Shown here in pieces: positions 62,707-64,000 of a stretch of 64,000 bases of DNA. The first letter of the stretch is position 1; every line of letters begins with the position of its first letter. Made by a program: the position numbers and the translations under genes. Source of the stretch: Labrenzia sp. THAF82 (GTDB taxonomy: Bacteria > Pseudomonadota > Alphaproteobacteria > Rhizobiales > Stappiaceae); the NCBI RefSeq assembly GCF_009363435.1, contig NZ_CP045354.1, forward strand, positions 810,001 to 874,000. Reading direction: 5' to 3'. The notes beneath the pieces were generated by a model. The model searched no databases, was not told the origin of the DNA, and saw only the letters and a list, made by a program, of their open reading frames with translations.

Positions 62707-63436
62707 AGACCGGCAGGATTTTGTTGCTGGTGTCGACGGCTGTAAGGCCGGCTGGATTGCAGTACTGCGCAACCTGGCAGACCCGGAAGATATTGCTCTG
62801 AAGGTGTTTGTGACGTTCGCGGACATTCTTCAGCATAAGCCATCCCTTTCGATCATCGCCGTCGATATGCCGATCGGTTTGCCGGACGCGATCGGACCTG
62901 GAGGGCGCGGGCCGGAAAAAGCCGCGCGCCGGCACCTTGGTGACCGCCAGTCGTCGGTCTTTCAGGTTCCGGCCCGTCCCGCGGTTTACGAAGAGGACTA
63001 TCGTTTGGCCTGCGAGGCTGCGATGAGGACATCGGAACCTCCCAAGAAGGTTTCCAAGCAGTGTTTTTACCTCTTTCCGAAAATGCGGGATATCGATGCA
63101 GTCATGACACCGGAACTGGAGGAACGGGTGTTTGAGGTGCACCCCGAACTGGCCTTTTGGCGGTTGAATGGCGAACAGGCGATGAGCCTTCCGAAAAAGG
63201 TCAAAAGCCGGGCCAACGCGGAGGGACTGGATCAACGCCGGGGTCTGCTCACGGCACACGGGTTGCCGCAAGACTTTCTGGACCAGAAACCACCACGCGG
63301 TTGTGGCAGGGATGACCTTCTGGATGCGGCTGCCAATTCCCTGATTGCCGAGCGGATTTCGAAAGGGAAAGCCGAACCCTTTCCGAAGGACTATCGCCGG
63401 GATGACCGGGGCTTGCGGATGGCGATCTGGGCGTGA
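62699..63436 (+). CDS. DUF429 (predicted RNase H-like) protein
   Basis: 245 residues from GTG 62699. GVDGCKAGWIAV and AVDMPIGLPD give the two acidic-residue strands of an RNase H fold; RHLGDRQSSVFQVPARPAVY, HPELAFWRLNG and GRDDLLDAAAN are the family blocks. Nuclease function is predicted, not shown. Overlaps pdxY by 8 bp and is convergent with the last gene. Confidence 0.92.
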   Translation: MSEDRQDFVAGVDGCKAGWIAVLRNLADPEDIALKVFVTFADILQHKPSLSIIAVDMPIGLPDAIGPGGRGPEKAARRHLGDRQSSVFQVPARPAVYEEDYRLACEAAMRTSEPPKKVSKQCFYLFPKMRDIDAVMTPELEERVFEVHPELAFWRLNGEQAMSLPKKVKSRANAEGLDQRRGLLTAHGLPQDFLDQKPPRGCGRDDLLDAAANSLIAERISKGKAEPFPKDYRRDDRGLRMAIWA

Positions 63437-63474
63437 TGCAAATTGGACGTGTCTCGAGGCTGTTGGCTGAGAGT

Positions 63475-64000
63475 TTAAAGCTGTTCGAGCAGCGCCAGAA
63501 TATCTATCTTGAGATCGGTCCCCCTCACGATGCCGCCATGGCAGGGAACGATCATGTTTGGGGTTTCAGCCTTCAACTGCTTTTGAACCCAAGCTGAAAA
63601 AACTTTCTTGTCGGCAAGGCCGTATTTCGGGAACGACTTTAGAAAACCAAGTGTTGTTTCAGGAGCTTTCTTTTCCGAGACGCCGCAAAACGCATCGGTG
63701 ACGATCCATGTTACGCCATCATCACCCTGAAGACGGAACCAGACTTCGCCTGTCTTCAGACCATCGGGTTCAAGAATGGTCACATGATCGGGGAGAGCGT
63801 CAGCCAGTTCGGTCAAAGAACCGAATGTCGTTCCGGTGATTTTTTCAAGTCTCGGCCTGGCCTTGTCGGAGCAGACCGGTTCTGCTTGCGGGAACGCTGC
63901 AAGGTGCTCAAGAACGGCCTTGTTGTGATAGTTATTGGGGGCGAGCAGGAAGCGGATCGGAGCTGCTTCTCCGACGACTTTGCTTGTCTTTTCAACAGGA
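63475..64000 (-). CDS. Metallo-beta-lactamase-like protein, 5'-truncated
   Basis: The frame is open to the window edge, so the N-terminus lies outside; about 174 codons are visible. RFLLAPNNYHNKAVLEHLAAF and the C-terminal MIVPCHGGIV resemble the metal-site regions of degenerate metallo-beta-lactamase-fold proteins (DUF4336-like), with a partly lost HxHxDH site. A start at TTG 63816 would drop a conserved-looking part and is not supported. Confidence 0.7.
   Translation of the reverse strand, partial: PVEKTSKVVGEAAPIRFLLAPNNYHNKAVLEHLAAFPQAEPVCSDKARPRLEKITGTTFGSLTELADALPDHVTILEPDGLKTGEVWFRLQGDDGVTWIVTDAFCGVSEKKAPETTLGFLKSFPKYGLADKKVFSAWVQKQLKAETPNMIVPCHGGIVRGTDLKIDILALLEQL

Noticed and set aside
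63813-63995. 60-residue minus-strand frame at the window edge
   Set aside because: Another frame of the same strand continues the metallo-beta-lactamase-like protein to the edge and explains the stretch.

Overview
The window is a gene-dense stretch of an alphaproteobacterial chromosome. Gene neighbourhoods point to the Hyphomicrobiales/Stappiaceae area (Roseibium/Labrenzia-like), though that is an inference from synteny and protein style. The neighbourhoods used are leuS-lptE-holA; the block cobT-cobS-J-domain-bolA-corC-aroB-aroK facing a small membrane protein and xerD; DUF3108 facing rpmB; and thioredoxin/Lon-N/Trm112. A mesaconyl-CoA hydratase marks the ethylmalonyl-CoA pathway. I see no prophage, insertion sequence, integron or CRISPR array; most of the window is core chromosome with a few accessory patches.

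Layout. 1-3.3 kb: tail of an imelysin/di-heme oxidoreductase iron-related operon. 3.4-6.3 kb: a large AsmA protein. 6.3-10.1 kb (minus): a TRAP transporter operon ending in an isocitrate-lyase/PEP-mutase-family enzyme, with a palindrome upstream and two hairpins between the binding-protein gene and the membrane-subunit genes. 10.4-18 kb: EF-hand protein, yggS, leuS-lptE-holA, mch and an HD-domain protein. 18-24.7 kb: L,D-transpeptidase, accA, DUF3108, rpmB, queuosine-precursor transporter, GFA protein, phytase-like protein. 24.7-33.2 kb: cobalt chelatase (cobST), J-domain, BolA, CorC, aroBK, small membrane protein, xerD. 33.2-37.4 kb: acyl-CoA synthetase, GNAT protein and polysaccharide flippase.

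37.4-37.95 kb is the least explained stretch: an AT-richer divergent gap with two tandem plus-strand terminators and no recognised gene in front of them, then a promoter flanked by two copies of a 20-bp imperfect palindrome driving an SDR gene. 38-46.4 kb is accessory: YchJ-like protein, nuclease/phosphatase, cytochrome c, gamma-glutamyltransferase, small membrane proteins, TetR regulator and a ThuA/Gfo-Idh pair behind LacI-type palindromes. 46.8-50.1 kb: tRNA-Gly(GCC), ProX-type deacylase, thioredoxin/TPR chaperone, Lon-N, Trm112, YggT. 50.4-55.2 kb: MipA/OmpV porin-like protein, then an AcoR-type regulator with a broken sigma-54 ATPase domain next to an NTF2-fused flavin monooxygenase. 55.3-64 kb: pentapeptide-repeat protein, patatin, bdhA, two paralogous membrane proteins, ispG, pdxY, DUF429 and a truncated metallo-beta-lactamase-like gene.

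The most promising leads are the hidden plus-strand transcript near 37.6 kb, the degenerate enhancer-binding protein with its monooxygenase neighbour, and the undescribed operators. All functions are assigned from sequence reading only; no database search was run.
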